A stretch of 64,000 bases of DNA from contig JBLHLW010000008.1 of assembly GCA_047621345.1 (NCBI GenBank), positions 19,892-83,891 on the forward strand. Direction: 5' to 3'. Within the stretch, counting starts at the first letter, position 1, and every line of letters begins with the position of its first letter. The notes below the pieces were generated by a model. That model was given only the letters and a program-made list of their open reading frames with translations, was not told where the DNA came from and made no database searches. The DNA comes from Actimicrobium sp047621345 (lineage in GTDB: Bacteria > Pseudomonadota > Gammaproteobacteria > Burkholderiales > Burkholderiaceae_D). The position numbers and the translations under genes are program-made. Below, one piece after another: positions 33,877-42,157 of this stretch.

Positions 33877-34101
33877 ATGCAGGAAAAGAATAAAGTAACA
33901 AAGAAGAAGATATCGTTTTTCGCCACGATGAGGACCGTGTTCTGGTCCTTCATTGGTGTTGGGAAGGGTAAGAAATCCGTTGCCGACGGCGAGAATCTCA
34001 ATCCGGTTCACGTGGTTATCGCCGGTGTGCTCGGTGCAGTGATCCTGATCACGGTACTGATTATCATCGTCAAAATAGTGCTGTCAAAAGTCATAATTTA
34101 A
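33877..34101 (+). CDS. DUF2970 small membrane protein
   Basis: 74 residues: a basic N-terminus ending 'FFATMRTVFWSFIGVGKGKKS' and one C-terminal membrane helix (VVIAGVLGAVILITVLIIIVKIVL). DUF2970 proteins sit between ctaG and coxC in betaproteobacterial oxidase clusters. Function unknown. AGGAAAG lies 11 bases before ATG 33877. Confidence 0.8.
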   Translation: MQEKNKVTKKKISFFATMRTVFWSFIGVGKGKKSVADGENLNPVHVVIAGVLGAVILITVLIIIVKIVLSKVII

Positions 34102-34121
34102 ATTTGGTTCAGGAGATGTGA

Positions 34122-34982
34122 ATGAGTGCTCAACAAGCTGGCGCGTCAAGTTATTTCATACCGGGTCCTTCAGCATGGCCCGTGATGGCAGGTGCCGCGT
34201 TGCTGGTGACCATGCTCGGTGCTTCCGGCTGGGTCAATAGTACTTCGTGGGGCATGCCGGTCAATATGGTCGGATTGCTCGCGCTACTGGTCGTGCTCTA
34301 CAAGTGGTTTGGTGATTCGATTGCTGAATCCGAAGGGGGCAAATACAGTGCTCGTATCGACGTATCGTATCGTTGGAGCATGGCCTGGTTCATCTTCTCG
34401 GAAGTCATGTTTTTTGCCGGATTTTTTGGTGCCCTGTTTTATGCACGCAGCATCACGATGCCGTGGCTGTCTGATCTCGACCACAAGGTGTTGTGGCCTG
34501 ATTTCGCCGGCCACTGGGGCAACGTCGGTCCTGCCGGTACCGTCGAGGCGTTCAACACGATGGGACCGTTTCCGATCCCGACGATCAACACCGCATTGCT
34601 GTTGACTTCCGGCGTGACACTGACACTGTCTCATCACGCCATCCGGTTGGGCCACCGGATGCAAACGGCAGCGTGGTTGTTCGCGACCATCTTGCTGGGT
34701 GCGGTATTTATGGGTTTTCAGGTGTATGAATACATGCACGCGTATTCGGAACTGAACTTGAAGCTGACCTCCGGTATTTACGGCTCGACCTTTTTCATGC
34801 TGACCGGTTTTCACGGTTTCCATGTGACGCTGGGTGCCATCATCTTGTCGGTGATTCTATATCGTGTCCTGAAGGGCCACTTCACTGCAGATCAACATTT
34901 CGGATTTGAAGGCGCGGCATGGTACTGGCACTTTGTTGACGTGGTCTGGCTTGGCTTGTATGTCGTTGTCTACTGGTTGTAA
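34122..34982 (+). CDS. coxC: Cytochrome c oxidase subunit III
   Basis: A 286-residue, seven-helix subunit with 'SEVMFFAGFFGALFYA', 'NTALLLTSGVTLTLSHHAI' and 'LTGFHGFHVTLGAIIL', and the C-terminal 'WYWHFVDVVWLGLYVVVYWL' typical of the family. It stabilises subunit I and proton uptake. AGGAGATGTGA precedes ATG. A strong terminator after it ends the structural part of the cluster. Confidence 0.97.
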   Translation: MSAQQAGASSYFIPGPSAWPVMAGAALLVTMLGASGWVNSTSWGMPVNMVGLLALLVVLYKWFGDSIAESEGGKYSARIDVSYRWSMAWFIFSEVMFFAGFFGALFYARSITMPWLSDLDHKVLWPDFAGHWGNVGPAGTVEAFNTMGPFPIPTINTALLLTSGVTLTLSHHAIRLGHRMQTAAWLFATILLGAVFMGFQVYEYMHAYSELNLKLTSGIYGSTFFMLTGFHGFHVTLGAIILSVILYRVLKGHFTADQHFGFEGAAWYWHFVDVVWLGLYVVVYWL

Positions 34983-35014
34983 CGCAATCACCGGCACGCC
35001 GGGGTCGTAAAAAA

Positions 35015-35038
35015 GCCGCACTTCGGTGCGGTTTTTTT
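35015..35038 (+). terminator. Intrinsic terminator after coxC
   Basis: CCGCAC-TTCG-GTGCGG (35016-35031) with a seven-base T-run. Since the DUF2909 gene converges from the other side, and A residues precede the stem, it may stop both transcripts. Confidence 0.9.
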
Positions 35039-35062
35039 ATGGGTAGAGTCGTTCGGCAGGAT

Positions 35063-35263
35063 TCAGTGAATTCCGGTAGGCTGTATCCAACCCATTTGGT
35101 ATGACACCAGCAGCAAGACGAACATGGCGATCGAAAATCCGACCCGCATTGCCAGTGCATAGACGGTTCGGTTAGTTTTTCCTTTGTCCTTCATCAGGAA
35201 CACGAACGCCGAACCGAGGCTGCCGATGATGAGGATGAAGCCGATGGCGATAAAAATTTTCAT
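35063..35263 (-). CDS. DUF2909 twin-helix membrane protein
   Basis: 66 residues, two membrane helices (IFIAIGFILIIGSLGSAFVFL and 'VGFSIAMFVLLLVSYQMGW') joined by a basic loop MKDKGKTNR. This family is found on the opposite strand between coxC and SURF1 in Burkholderiales oxidase clusters. Role unknown, presumably in oxidase assembly. ATG 35263 starts directly before the first helix; ATG 35272 is also in frame. The gene is divergent from SURF1, leaving about 93 bases for both promoters. Confidence 0.75.
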   Translation of the reverse strand: MKIFIAIGFILIIGSLGSAFVFLMKDKGKTNRTVYALAMRVGFSIAMFVLLLVSYQMGWIQPTGIH

Positions 35264-35356
35264 AGGATGCATTGGTGCCGTTCCGGTGCCCGCTTCCGAC
35301 TGCGCAAAAACGCATGCAGAGCACCAAACAGTGGCCTGTGATAAAAGTTGATTGTA

Positions 35357-36079
35357 ATGCGAATCCGATTCCACTTCCGCCTCATTCCCTTCATTGCTGC
35401 AGCATTACTCGTGCTGCTAGGTATCTCGCTCGCGCAATGGCAGACGCGTCGGGCTGCCGAGAAGCAACTGATCGAGACGCAATTGATTACCCGCGTCTCG
35501 GCCCCGGTGCAGGAGCTGGGCGCGACATTAGTGCAAGCCGACGTGCTGGAGTACCGCCGCGTCAGCGTGCGCGGAGAGTTCGTCAGCGACTGGCCGGTCT
35601 ATTTGGACAATCGCCCGCAAAATGGTCGTCCCGGCTTATATGTCGTGATGCCATTCAGGATCGCTGGTAGTACGCGTCATGTTCTGGTCGAGCGTGGTTG
35701 GCTAGCCCTTAATATGGCGAACCGGGCGACAATGTTGCCGTACCAGACTCCCTTAGGTGAGATTGAGATCATTGGTACTGTGCGACGGCATGCAGGTCGG
35801 GTCATGCAATTGGGTAGTCCTGCTGAGTTGAAACCGGGTGCGCTACTGCAAAATCTCGAAGTTAGTGAATTTTCCAGGGCATCAGGTTTAGCAATGCAAC
35901 CGATATTGATCGAACAGGCTAACCGGCCTGGTGCTGTTGCAGATGGCTTAGTGCGCGACTGGCCCGTCCCGTCCAGCGGTATCGACATGCATCGTGGCTA
36001 TGCGTTCCAGTGGTATGCACTGGCTGCGATGGCTTTTCTTTTTTTTGTAGTGACAGGATTTCGACGTGAATCAGACTGA
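35357..36079 (+). CDS. SURF1 family cytochrome oxidase assembly protein
   Basis: SURF1 helps insert haem a into subunit I. 240 residues with one helix at each end (FIAAALLVLLGISLAQWQ and 'YAFQWYALAAMAFLFFVVTG') and the periplasmic core 'YRRVSVRGEFVSDWPVYLDN' and 'VLVERGWLAL'. ATG 35357 is preferred over the TTG three codons upstream. Its end overlaps the next gene by 14 bases. Confidence 0.9.
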   Translation: MRIRFHFRLIPFIAAALLVLLGISLAQWQTRRAAEKQLIETQLITRVSAPVQELGATLVQADVLEYRRVSVRGEFVSDWPVYLDNRPQNGRPGLYVVMPFRIAGSTRHVLVERGWLALNMANRATMLPYQTPLGEIEIIGTVRRHAGRVMQLGSPAELKPGALLQNLEVSEFSRASGLAMQPILIEQANRPGAVADGLVRDWPVPSSGIDMHRGYAFQWYALAAMAFLFFVVTGFRRESD

Positions 36080-36710
36080 CCAACCTTCTCCCGCAACCGC
36101 ATCCCCATCCCAGTCCCGCGCTCCAGCTGATCGTCAGGCATCGGGACGCTGGAAGCTCTTTGCCATCCTCGGCGTCTGTGCCTTTCCGCTGATCGCGTCG
36201 TACTTTACGTATTACGTGATCAAGCCAGAGGCGCGCACCAACTATGGCGACTTCATCGACTACATGGTCCATCCGATTCATGCCGACTTGAGCACCACGA
36301 CGCTGGATGGGACGGCAATGACGTTGAAAGATCTCGAAGGTAAATGGATCATGCTGACCGTCGATGGTGGCGCCTGTGCCGAGGCCTGTAGCAAGAAGCT
36401 GTATGACATCCGCCAGTTGCGAGTAGCGCAGGGCCGCGAGCGGGACCGCATCGAACGCGTCTGGTTGATTACCGATAAAGTGCCGCTGGAAACGCAGGTG
36501 ATTCGCGAGTTCGATGGTACGCAAATGTTGCGGGCGCAAGCAGATGCCGTCGCTAAATGGTTGCCGGCGGAAGTGGGTGCCACAGCGGCCGATCATATCT
36601 ACCTGATCGATCCGCTGGGGCGACTGATGATGCGTTTCCCGAAAGATCGCGATCCCAATTTGATGAAAAAAGATCTCGGCAAGTTGCTCAAAGCTTCCAG
36701 TATCGGATAA
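36066..36710 (+). CDS. Sco-like thioredoxin-fold membrane protein
   Basis: A 214-residue protein with one N-terminal helix (LFAILGVCAFPLIASYFTYYV) and a periplasmic thioredoxin-like domain. It carries a CxxxC pair (GACAEACSKKL), the same spacing as the copper site of Sco proteins, followed by a 'HIYLIDPLGRLMMRFPKD' end. It lies between SURF1 and ctaA, so a role in CuA maturation or thiol reduction is likely but not proven. The His ligand of classic Sco proteins could not be placed with confidence. It overlaps SURF1 by 14 bases. Confidence 0.75.
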   Translation: MNQTDQPSPATASPSQSRAPADRQASGRWKLFAILGVCAFPLIASYFTYYVIKPEARTNYGDFIDYMVHPIHADLSTTTLDGTAMTLKDLEGKWIMLTVDGGACAEACSKKLYDIRQLRVAQGRERDRIERVWLITDKVPLETQVIREFDGTQMLRAQADAVAKWLPAEVGATAADHIYLIDPLGRLMMRFPKDRDPNLMKKDLGKLLKASSIG

Positions 36711-36716
36711 CGCGCC

Positions 36717-37829
36717 ATGTTGATTCAACTTGCCATAATGGGCGTGCTGGCCGCGCTATTGCCGCTGACGGTTGTCTGGGTGTCGGCTGACGCCGACAAG
36801 TATCGCAAGCTGTCGTGGGTGACGCTGTTTCTGACTTTTGATCTGATCGTCTTTGGTGGCTTTACACGTCTGACTGATTCCGGACTGGGTTGCCCCGACT
36901 GGCCAGGCTGTTACGGTCACGCCAATCCGTTTCAGGCTCACGCCATGATCAGCGCGGCCCAGACCGCGATGCCAGATGGTCCGGTCACGGTTTTCAAGGC
37001 CTGGGTTGAGATGACGCATCGTTATCTGGCCATGGGTGTTGGCGTCTTGATCGTGTCGCTGATGGTTATTGCCTGGATACGTTGGTTGAAGTCTGCACGT
37101 CTGGACCAGCGGTTTGCGCCGACTATGCCAACACTATTGTTTCTGTTTGTTTGCATGCAGGGTGCGTTCGGCGCATTCACAGTAACGATGAAGCTGCAGC
37201 CGATTATCGTGACTGGTCACTTGTTGCTTGGACTGGGGCTGTTGTCGATGTTGACTTGGCTCAATGCTCGCCAGAGGGTACATCCGCCCGTCGCGGCGCA
37301 AGCGGCCAGCTTGCGTGTGCCGGCACTCATCGCGTCAGCACTGTTGTTGGTGCAATTGGCACTCGGTGGCTGGGTTAGCACCAATTATGCTGCGCTGGCG
37401 TGTACCGATTTTCCGTTGTGCCATGGTCTCTGGTGGCCGCAAATGGACTTTGAAAATGGGTTCGCGTTGTGGCGTAAATTGGGCATGACTGTCGACGGGG
37501 AATTTTTACCGTTTCCGGCGCTCACAGCGATTCACTTTGTTCACCGCGGCTTTGCCTTCGTGGTGTTTGCGGTACTTGGTTGGGTTGCCTGGCGTGCGTC
37601 ACGCACAGACGGGCTGCAAGTGATCGGACGTGCGGTGTTGGCTGCCTTGGTATTGCAGTTGTGTACCGGCCTCGCAACCGTGTATTTCAACTGGCCGCTT
37701 GCCATCGCGGTCATGCATAATGCAGGCGCGGCATTACTGGTGCTGTTAGTGACCATGCTAAACTACAAAATCCGGTTGGCGCGCCAAGATGCGCCCGCTT
37801 TCTCCACCCGCACGCCGCCGGCGTCCTGA
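36717..37829 (+). CDS. ctaA: Haem A synthase CtaA (Cox15)
   Basis: CtaA oxidises the C8 methyl of haem O to the formyl group of haem A. 370 residues, eight membrane helices, with the conserved 'GGFTRLTDSGLGCPDWPGCYG', 'EMTHRYLAMGVG', 'CTDFPLCHGLWWP' and 'HFVHRGFAFVVF'; the four His residues bind the haems. ATG 36717 starts seven bases after the preceding stop. Confidence 0.95.
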   Translation: MLIQLAIMGVLAALLPLTVVWVSADADKYRKLSWVTLFLTFDLIVFGGFTRLTDSGLGCPDWPGCYGHANPFQAHAMISAAQTAMPDGPVTVFKAWVEMTHRYLAMGVGVLIVSLMVIAWIRWLKSARLDQRFAPTMPTLLFLFVCMQGAFGAFTVTMKLQPIIVTGHLLLGLGLLSMLTWLNARQRVHPPVAAQAASLRVPALIASALLLVQLALGGWVSTNYAALACTDFPLCHGLWWPQMDFENGFALWRKLGMTVDGEFLPFPALTAIHFVHRGFAFVVFAVLGWVAWRASRTDGLQVIGRAVLAALVLQLCTGLATVYFNWPLAIAVMHNAGAALLVLLVTMLNYKIRLARQDAPAFSTRTPPAS

Positions 37830-37852
37830 ACAATCCCCCAGACACTTCCTGA

Positions 37853-38740
37853 ATGACCACGCTGACCTCTTCTACGCCGAATCGCTTTGCCCAGTATTGG
37901 GCGCTGACCAAGCCGCGAGTAACCCAACTCGCTGTGTTTTGTTCGGTGATCGGGATGTTCCTCGCTACCCCCGATCTTCCGGACTGGCGTATCGCCTTAC
38001 CCGCAACGATCGGTATCTGGTTGCTGGCCGGCGCAGCTTTCGCGGTCAATTGTCTGGTTGAGCGCGAGATCGATGCTCGCATGGCGCGCACGGCACGCCG
38101 ACCGATGGCCCGTGGCGACATTACCGTACCGCAAACGCTAGTATTTTCTGGCGTGATCGGCGGCGTCGGCACATGGATGCTTTACTACTTCGTCAATCCT
38201 TTGACCATGTGGCTAACTTTGGCCACCTTCGTCGGGTACGCGATCATTTATACAATTATCCTGAAGCCGGCGACTCCACAGAATATCGTTATCGGTGGTT
38301 TGGCCGGAGCCATGCCGCCGGCACTAGGTTGGGCAGCGATCGCCAACGATGTGCCGATGCAGGCGTGGATTCTGGTGTTGATCATCTTCATCTGGACACC
38401 ACCGCATTTCTGGTCTCTGGCGTTATATCGGCGTGATGATTATGCTAAATCGGGCTTGCCGATGCTACCGATCACGCACGGAATGGTGTTCACCCAGTTT
38501 CATATCTGGTTGTACACAATTGCATTGGTCGCAACGACTTTTCTGCCCTATGCGGTCAACATGAGTGGTCTGATCTATCTCGTCAGTGTGATCTTGCTGG
38601 ACATCGTTTTCCTTTGGCATGCTTGGCAGGTCTACAAGCACTATACCGATCAGGTTTCCCGCAAAATGTTTGCTTATTCGATCCTTTATCTCGCACTGCT
38701 GTTTGCTGCACTGCTGATCGATCACTATTACAAGATATGA
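37853..38740 (+). CDS. ctaB: Protohaem IX farnesyltransferase CtaB (haem O synthase)
   Basis: A 295-residue UbiA-type prenyltransferase that adds farnesyl to haem B, giving haem O for CtaA. It has 'FAQYWALTKPRVTQL', the Asp-rich 'NCLVEREIDARMARTARRP' and 'HFWSLALYRRDDYAKSGLPM'. Nine helices are expected. The stop overlaps the start of the Sco gene (ATGA). Confidence 0.95.
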   Translation: MTTLTSSTPNRFAQYWALTKPRVTQLAVFCSVIGMFLATPDLPDWRIALPATIGIWLLAGAAFAVNCLVEREIDARMARTARRPMARGDITVPQTLVFSGVIGGVGTWMLYYFVNPLTMWLTLATFVGYAIIYTIILKPATPQNIVIGGLAGAMPPALGWAAIANDVPMQAWILVLIIFIWTPPHFWSLALYRRDDYAKSGLPMLPITHGMVFTQFHIWLYTIALVATTFLPYAVNMSGLIYLVSVILLDIVFLWHAWQVYKHYTDQVSRKMFAYSILYLALLFAALLIDHYYKI

Positions 38741-39369
38741 AACCCATGCGCCTGATTCCTAGTCTTCTACTGATGTTTTCCCTCATTGCCCTCGCCGGAT
38801 GCGAGCAAAAGCAATCCAGTGTCGGGGATATGAAATTTTCGCCGGTGAACAGCCAGTTCAAAAATACCGATGTGACCGGATTGCCATACGCCAAGGATTT
38901 TTCCTTGACCGACCATAACGGCAAAGCACGGACTGTGGCTGATTTCAAGGGCAAGGCTGTATTGATATTTTTTGGCTACACACAATGCCCTGACGTCTGC
39001 CCGACGACGATGGCAGAAATGGCCGCCGTCATGAACGACCTTGGACCGCAAGCCGATAAAGTTCAGGTGCTGTTCGTGACGCTCGATCCTGAGCGTGATA
39101 CCCAGGAACTGTTGTCGAAGTACGTTCCTGCATTTGATGCACGCTTCCTAGGGCTCTATGGCGACAAGGCCGCGACCGATGCCGTTGCCAAAGAATTCAA
39201 AATCTTCTATCAGAAGGCCGCTGGCAAATCAGCAGACAGTTATACGATCGACCATACTGCCGGTAGTTACGTGTTTGACCCGCAGGGACGCGTGCGACTG
39301 TTCGTCAAGCATGGTCAAGGTGCAGCACCGATTGCTCATGATCTTAAGCTGTTGTTAGATCAGTCATAA
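38737..39369 (+). CDS. SCO1/SenC copper-delivery lipoprotein
   Basis: 210 residues with a lipoprotein signal (LIPSLLLMFSLIALAGC) and a thioredoxin-like domain with the copper motif CPDVCPTT and the distant His in 'DSYTIDHTAGSYVFDPQGR'. Sco proteins load copper into CuA of subunit II. ATG 38737 overlaps the ctaB stop; ATG 38746 gives a cleaner signal and is equally possible. It ends the oxidase cluster, just before a terminator. Confidence 0.93.
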   Translation: MKPMRLIPSLLLMFSLIALAGCEQKQSSVGDMKFSPVNSQFKNTDVTGLPYAKDFSLTDHNGKARTVADFKGKAVLIFFGYTQCPDVCPTTMAEMAAVMNDLGPQADKVQVLFVTLDPERDTQELLSKYVPAFDARFLGLYGDKAATDAVAKEFKIFYQKAAGKSADSYTIDHTAGSYVFDPQGRVRLFVKHGQGAAPIAHDLKLLLDQS

Positions 39370-39402
39370 AAAAGGGCGCTTCGGAAAGCACCCTCTTTGT
39401 TG
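39370..39402. terminator. Bidirectional intrinsic terminator between Sco and rpoH
   Basis: After the Sco stop, AAAAAAGGGCGCTT...AAAGCACCCTCTTT forms an eight-pair stem with one mismatch (GGGCGCTT with AAGCACCC). A T-rich tail on the plus strand and the A-run on the other side let it work for both convergent genes. Confidence 0.7.
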
Positions 39403-39415
39403 GTGTCAGATAACT

Positions 39416-40312
39416 TTACGCAAAAGCGACTAGAGCACCTTTCATCTTCTTTAGTGCGACAGCTTCGATCTGGCGTATCCGCTCTGCTGACACACCAAAT
39501 TCCTTGGCAAGTTCATGCAGCGTTGCACCTGAGCCGTCATCATTGGCGAGCCAGCGTGATTCGACGATGCGGCGTGAGCGTTCATCCAGTTTATTCAATG
39601 CCTGTGCCAAGCCGTCACTTTGCAGTCGATCGTACTGTTGCGCCTCCAGCACATTGGTAGGTTCGTTACGGTCAGACGAGAGATAGGCGATCGGTGCGAA
39701 TTTATCGTCCTCGTCATCCGTCGGTGCTTCCAGTGCGATATCGCGACCCGATAACCGGGTTTCCATTTCGATGACTTCTTCGCGCTTGACGTTGAGCGTC
39801 TGGGCCAATGCTTCTACTTGCGCTGGCGTCATTGAATCCAACCCCGTTTTGTGGCTACGCAAATTGAAGAACAGTTTGCGCTGTGCCTTCGTTGTCGCAA
39901 CCTTGACCAGGCGCCAATTTTTCAAGATGTACTCATGCATTTCGGCTTTGATCCAGTGCATTGCATACGATACAAGTCGTACACCTTGGTCCGGGTCGAA
40001 CCGTTTGACGGCTTTCATTAAACCAATGTTGCCTTCCTGAATAAGGTCAGCATGTGGCAAGCCGTAGCCGAGGTAGCCACGGGCGATCGACACAACCAAG
40101 CGTAAGTGCGATAGCACCATCCCTTGGGCTGCGCCCAAGTCGTTTTGATCCCGCAGGCGGCGCGCTAGCGACATTTCTTCTTCATGCGTCAGCATTGGCA
40201 AGCGATTAACTGCCGAGATGTAGGAATCAATGTTGCCGAGGGTGCCGGTAAAACCGAGGGCCAGGGCGCTGCCTGGCGTGACCAATGCGGTTTCAGGTAC
40301 TGTTGTTTTCAT
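39416..40312 (-). CDS. rpoH: RNA polymerase sigma factor RpoH (sigma-32)
   Basis: The heat shock sigma factor, 298 residues. It has 'YISAVNRLPMLTHEEE' (region 1.2), 'DLIQEGNIGLMKAVKRFDP' (2.2), the RpoH box-like 'QRKLFFNLRS' and region 4.2 'TLHELAKEFGVSAERIRQIE'. AAGGAGAAATA precedes ATG 40312. A perfect CIRCE operator 71 bases upstream suggests repression by HrcA. It is separated from ftsX by ~220 bases, so it has its own promoter. Confidence 0.97.
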   Translation of the reverse strand: MKTTVPETALVTPGSALALGFTGTLGNIDSYISAVNRLPMLTHEEEMSLARRLRDQNDLGAAQGMVLSHLRLVVSIARGYLGYGLPHADLIQEGNIGLMKAVKRFDPDQGVRLVSYAMHWIKAEMHEYILKNWRLVKVATTKAQRKLFFNLRSHKTGLDSMTPAQVEALAQTLNVKREEVIEMETRLSGRDIALEAPTDDEDDKFAPIAYLSSDRNEPTNVLEAQQYDRLQSDGLAQALNKLDERSRRIVESRWLANDDGSGATLHELAKEFGVSAERIRQIEAVALKKMKGALVAFA

Positions 40313-40382
40313 TATTTCTCCTTGCTTCCTTAATAGGAAAAGACCAGTTATCGAGACAAACCGGCCGCTTTCAGTGAGCATC

Positions 40383-40409
40383 TTAGCACTCTGGCAGGAT
40401 GAGTGCTAA
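40383..40409. promoter_or_regulatory. CIRCE operator (HrcA site) upstream of rpoH
   Basis: TTAGCACTC (40383-40391), a nine-base spacer, and GAGTGCTAA (40401-40409) reproduce the CIRCE consensus TTAGCACTC-N9-GAGTGCTAA with no mismatch. It lies in the intergenic region between ftsX and rpoH, 71 bases before the rpoH start. HrcA binding here would couple rpoH expression to the GroE-controlled HrcA repressor. The promoter itself could not be fixed; TTGTCT-N18-TATTAA between CIRCE and the gene is a weak candidate. Confidence 0.9.
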
Positions 40410-40534
40410 TGACGATAGCGGAAGTTCCGGATAGTGTCAGGCTATGGAGTTGCGTCAGGTGGTGCCATTTATTATGCAAGGATTGGAGCGCTACGTCACA
40501 ACGAAGTTGCAAGAATATTGTTGCCGAAATGTTG

Positions 40535-41467
40535 TCAGCGTGTTTCTAGTGATGAAAGATGGCGCGAGACCGACAGAACGGCGCCAGCCACACCCAGCAG
40601 GGCGCCTAGTCCCAATAACAGTAGTGTTGCGACCGGGTCCAGCGGTACCAGCATGAACTCGGATGCATAAAGTCTGGCGAATTCTGCCACTGCTGTATTG
40701 ACTGGCCGCAAAACCAAGACAACTGAAATCATGGCCAGGCCTGCGGCACAAAAACCGAGCAAGGCGCCGGTGTAATAGAACGGTCGATAAATAAAGGCGT
40801 CGGTGGCACCAACTAACTGAGACACCGCGATTTCTTCGCGTTGCGTCAAGACCTGTAGTCGAATGGTGTTGAAGACCACGGTCACGACGACGATGCCCAG
40901 CGTGCTGGCTAGAATCACCAGTACAACACCTAGCAGGTGTACCAGTGCCGCGAGGCGTTTGATCCAGGCCGAGTCGACTTGTACGTGTTCAACGCCTGCC
41001 AATGATTGCAGGCTGGCCGCAATGGCATCAACCGCGCCGGCATCGGTGGCATTATCAAAGCGCGGCAACTTGATCAGGTAGCCGTCTGGCAGCGGATTGG
41101 TGCCGAGTATGTCCACCGCTTCCGATAAGCCGGATTGCTGTTTCAGCATCTCGAGTGCTTTTTCGCGGGGCAGGAACTCGACTTTGCCGGGGTGATTGCT
41201 GCCCTGTAGGACTCGACGTATATCTTTACCGAGCGCTAGTGCATCGCCGCGTGTTACCGCCATGTCAATGAAAACACTAATCTCCGGTTCGACGACGAGT
41301 TGCCCGGACAATGGGCGTACATTTTCCAGCACCGTCAGGCCCGTTAATGGCAAGGCAAAAGCGATGGCAATGACGACGGCATTGATCAGGAAGCTCGTCG
41401 GTGCGCCAAGCGCGTTCCGGAACGCCTGTCGTAATGCAAATCCGTGTTGTCTCAGCCAGATGCTCAT
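40535..41467 (-). CDS. ftsX: Cell division ABC-type protein FtsX
   Basis: FtsX with FtsE transmits signals across the membrane to activate septal murein hydrolases. 310 residues: one helix near residue 30, a periplasmic loop, then three C-terminal helices ('VVLVILASTLGIVVVTVVFNT', 'FYYTGALLGFCAAGLAMISVV' and 'PVATLLLLGLGALLGVAGAVLS'). 'VLTQREEIAVSQLVGAT' is the FtsX signature. ATG 41467 overlaps the ftsE stop (ATGA). Confidence 0.95.
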   Translation of the reverse strand: MSIWLRQHGFALRQAFRNALGAPTSFLINAVVIAIAFALPLTGLTVLENVRPLSGQLVVEPEISVFIDMAVTRGDALALGKDIRRVLQGSNHPGKVEFLPREKALEMLKQQSGLSEAVDILGTNPLPDGYLIKLPRFDNATDAGAVDAIAASLQSLAGVEHVQVDSAWIKRLAALVHLLGVVLVILASTLGIVVVTVVFNTIRLQVLTQREEIAVSQLVGATDAFIYRPFYYTGALLGFCAAGLAMISVVLVLRPVNTAVAEFARLYASEFMLVPLDPVATLLLLGLGALLGVAGAVLSVSRHLSSLETR

Positions 41468-42138
41468 AACGTGGTCCTTGCGGGCCAACTATCGACCAGT
41501 TGACCTTGTTTCAGATAAATCACGCGCGCTGCGGTGCCCAGAATTTGTTCATCGTGTGATGAGATGACACAGGTTACGCCAGCGCCGTGGAAGGATTTCA
41601 GCGCATCGAGCACCTGATTGGCGCTATCGCGATCAAGGTTCGCAGTTGGTTCGTCAGCGAGAATGATCTGTGGTCGGTTGACAATGGCACGCGCAATGGT
41701 GACGCGCTGCTGTTCACCACCTGACAGCGACAGCGGCGCTACCAACGCTTTGTCGAGCAAGCCTACGCGTTCCAGTGCAGCGCTGGCCCGCCGTGTTGCG
41801 TCAGCGCGACCTGCACCACAGACGAGTAGCGGTAGCATGACATTGGCCAGTACGGTTCGGTCAGGCAGTAATCGTTGTTGCTGCAGTATGAGTCCTAGAT
41901 TGCGTCGCAGATAAGGTAAACCGGAGCGGTTAAGTTTGCCGATGTCCTGACCATGCACGCTGACCTTGCCACTGCTTGGTCGCTCGATGGCCGCGATGAG
42001 TTTGAGTAGGGTCGACTTGCCGGCGCCGGACGGACCGGCAAGAAAGACCATCTCGCCATCTGCGATGTTGAGCGTGATGTCCGACAGCGCGACAGCATCG
42101 CCGGGATAGCGTTTCGAAACCTGTTGGAATTCAATCAT
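41464..42138 (-). CDS. ftsE: Cell division ATP-binding protein FtsE
   Basis: A 224-residue ABC ATPase: Walker A GPSGAGKST, the Q-loop, LSGGEQQRV signature and Walker B 'IILADEPTANLD'. It pairs with FtsX at the divisome. The order ftsY-ftsE-ftsX is conserved, and it lies 19 bases after ftsY and overlaps ftsX. Confidence 0.97.
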   Translation of the reverse strand: MIEFQQVSKRYPGDAVALSDITLNIADGEMVFLAGPSGAGKSTLLKLIAAIERPSSGKVSVHGQDIGKLNRSGLPYLRRNLGLILQQQRLLPDRTVLANVMLPLLVCGAGRADATRRASAALERVGLLDKALVAPLSLSGGEQQRVTIARAIVNRPQIILADEPTANLDRDSANQVLDALKSFHGAGVTCVISSHDEQILGTAARVIYLKQGQLVDSWPARTTL

Positions 42139-42157
42139 GGGAGCAGGAGGGCGGGTC

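Noticed and set aside
40444..40656. Small plus-strand frames between rpoH and ftsX
   Set aside because: They run into the antisense of ftsX and have no site or similarity; the region is better explained as the rpoH control region and the ftsX end.
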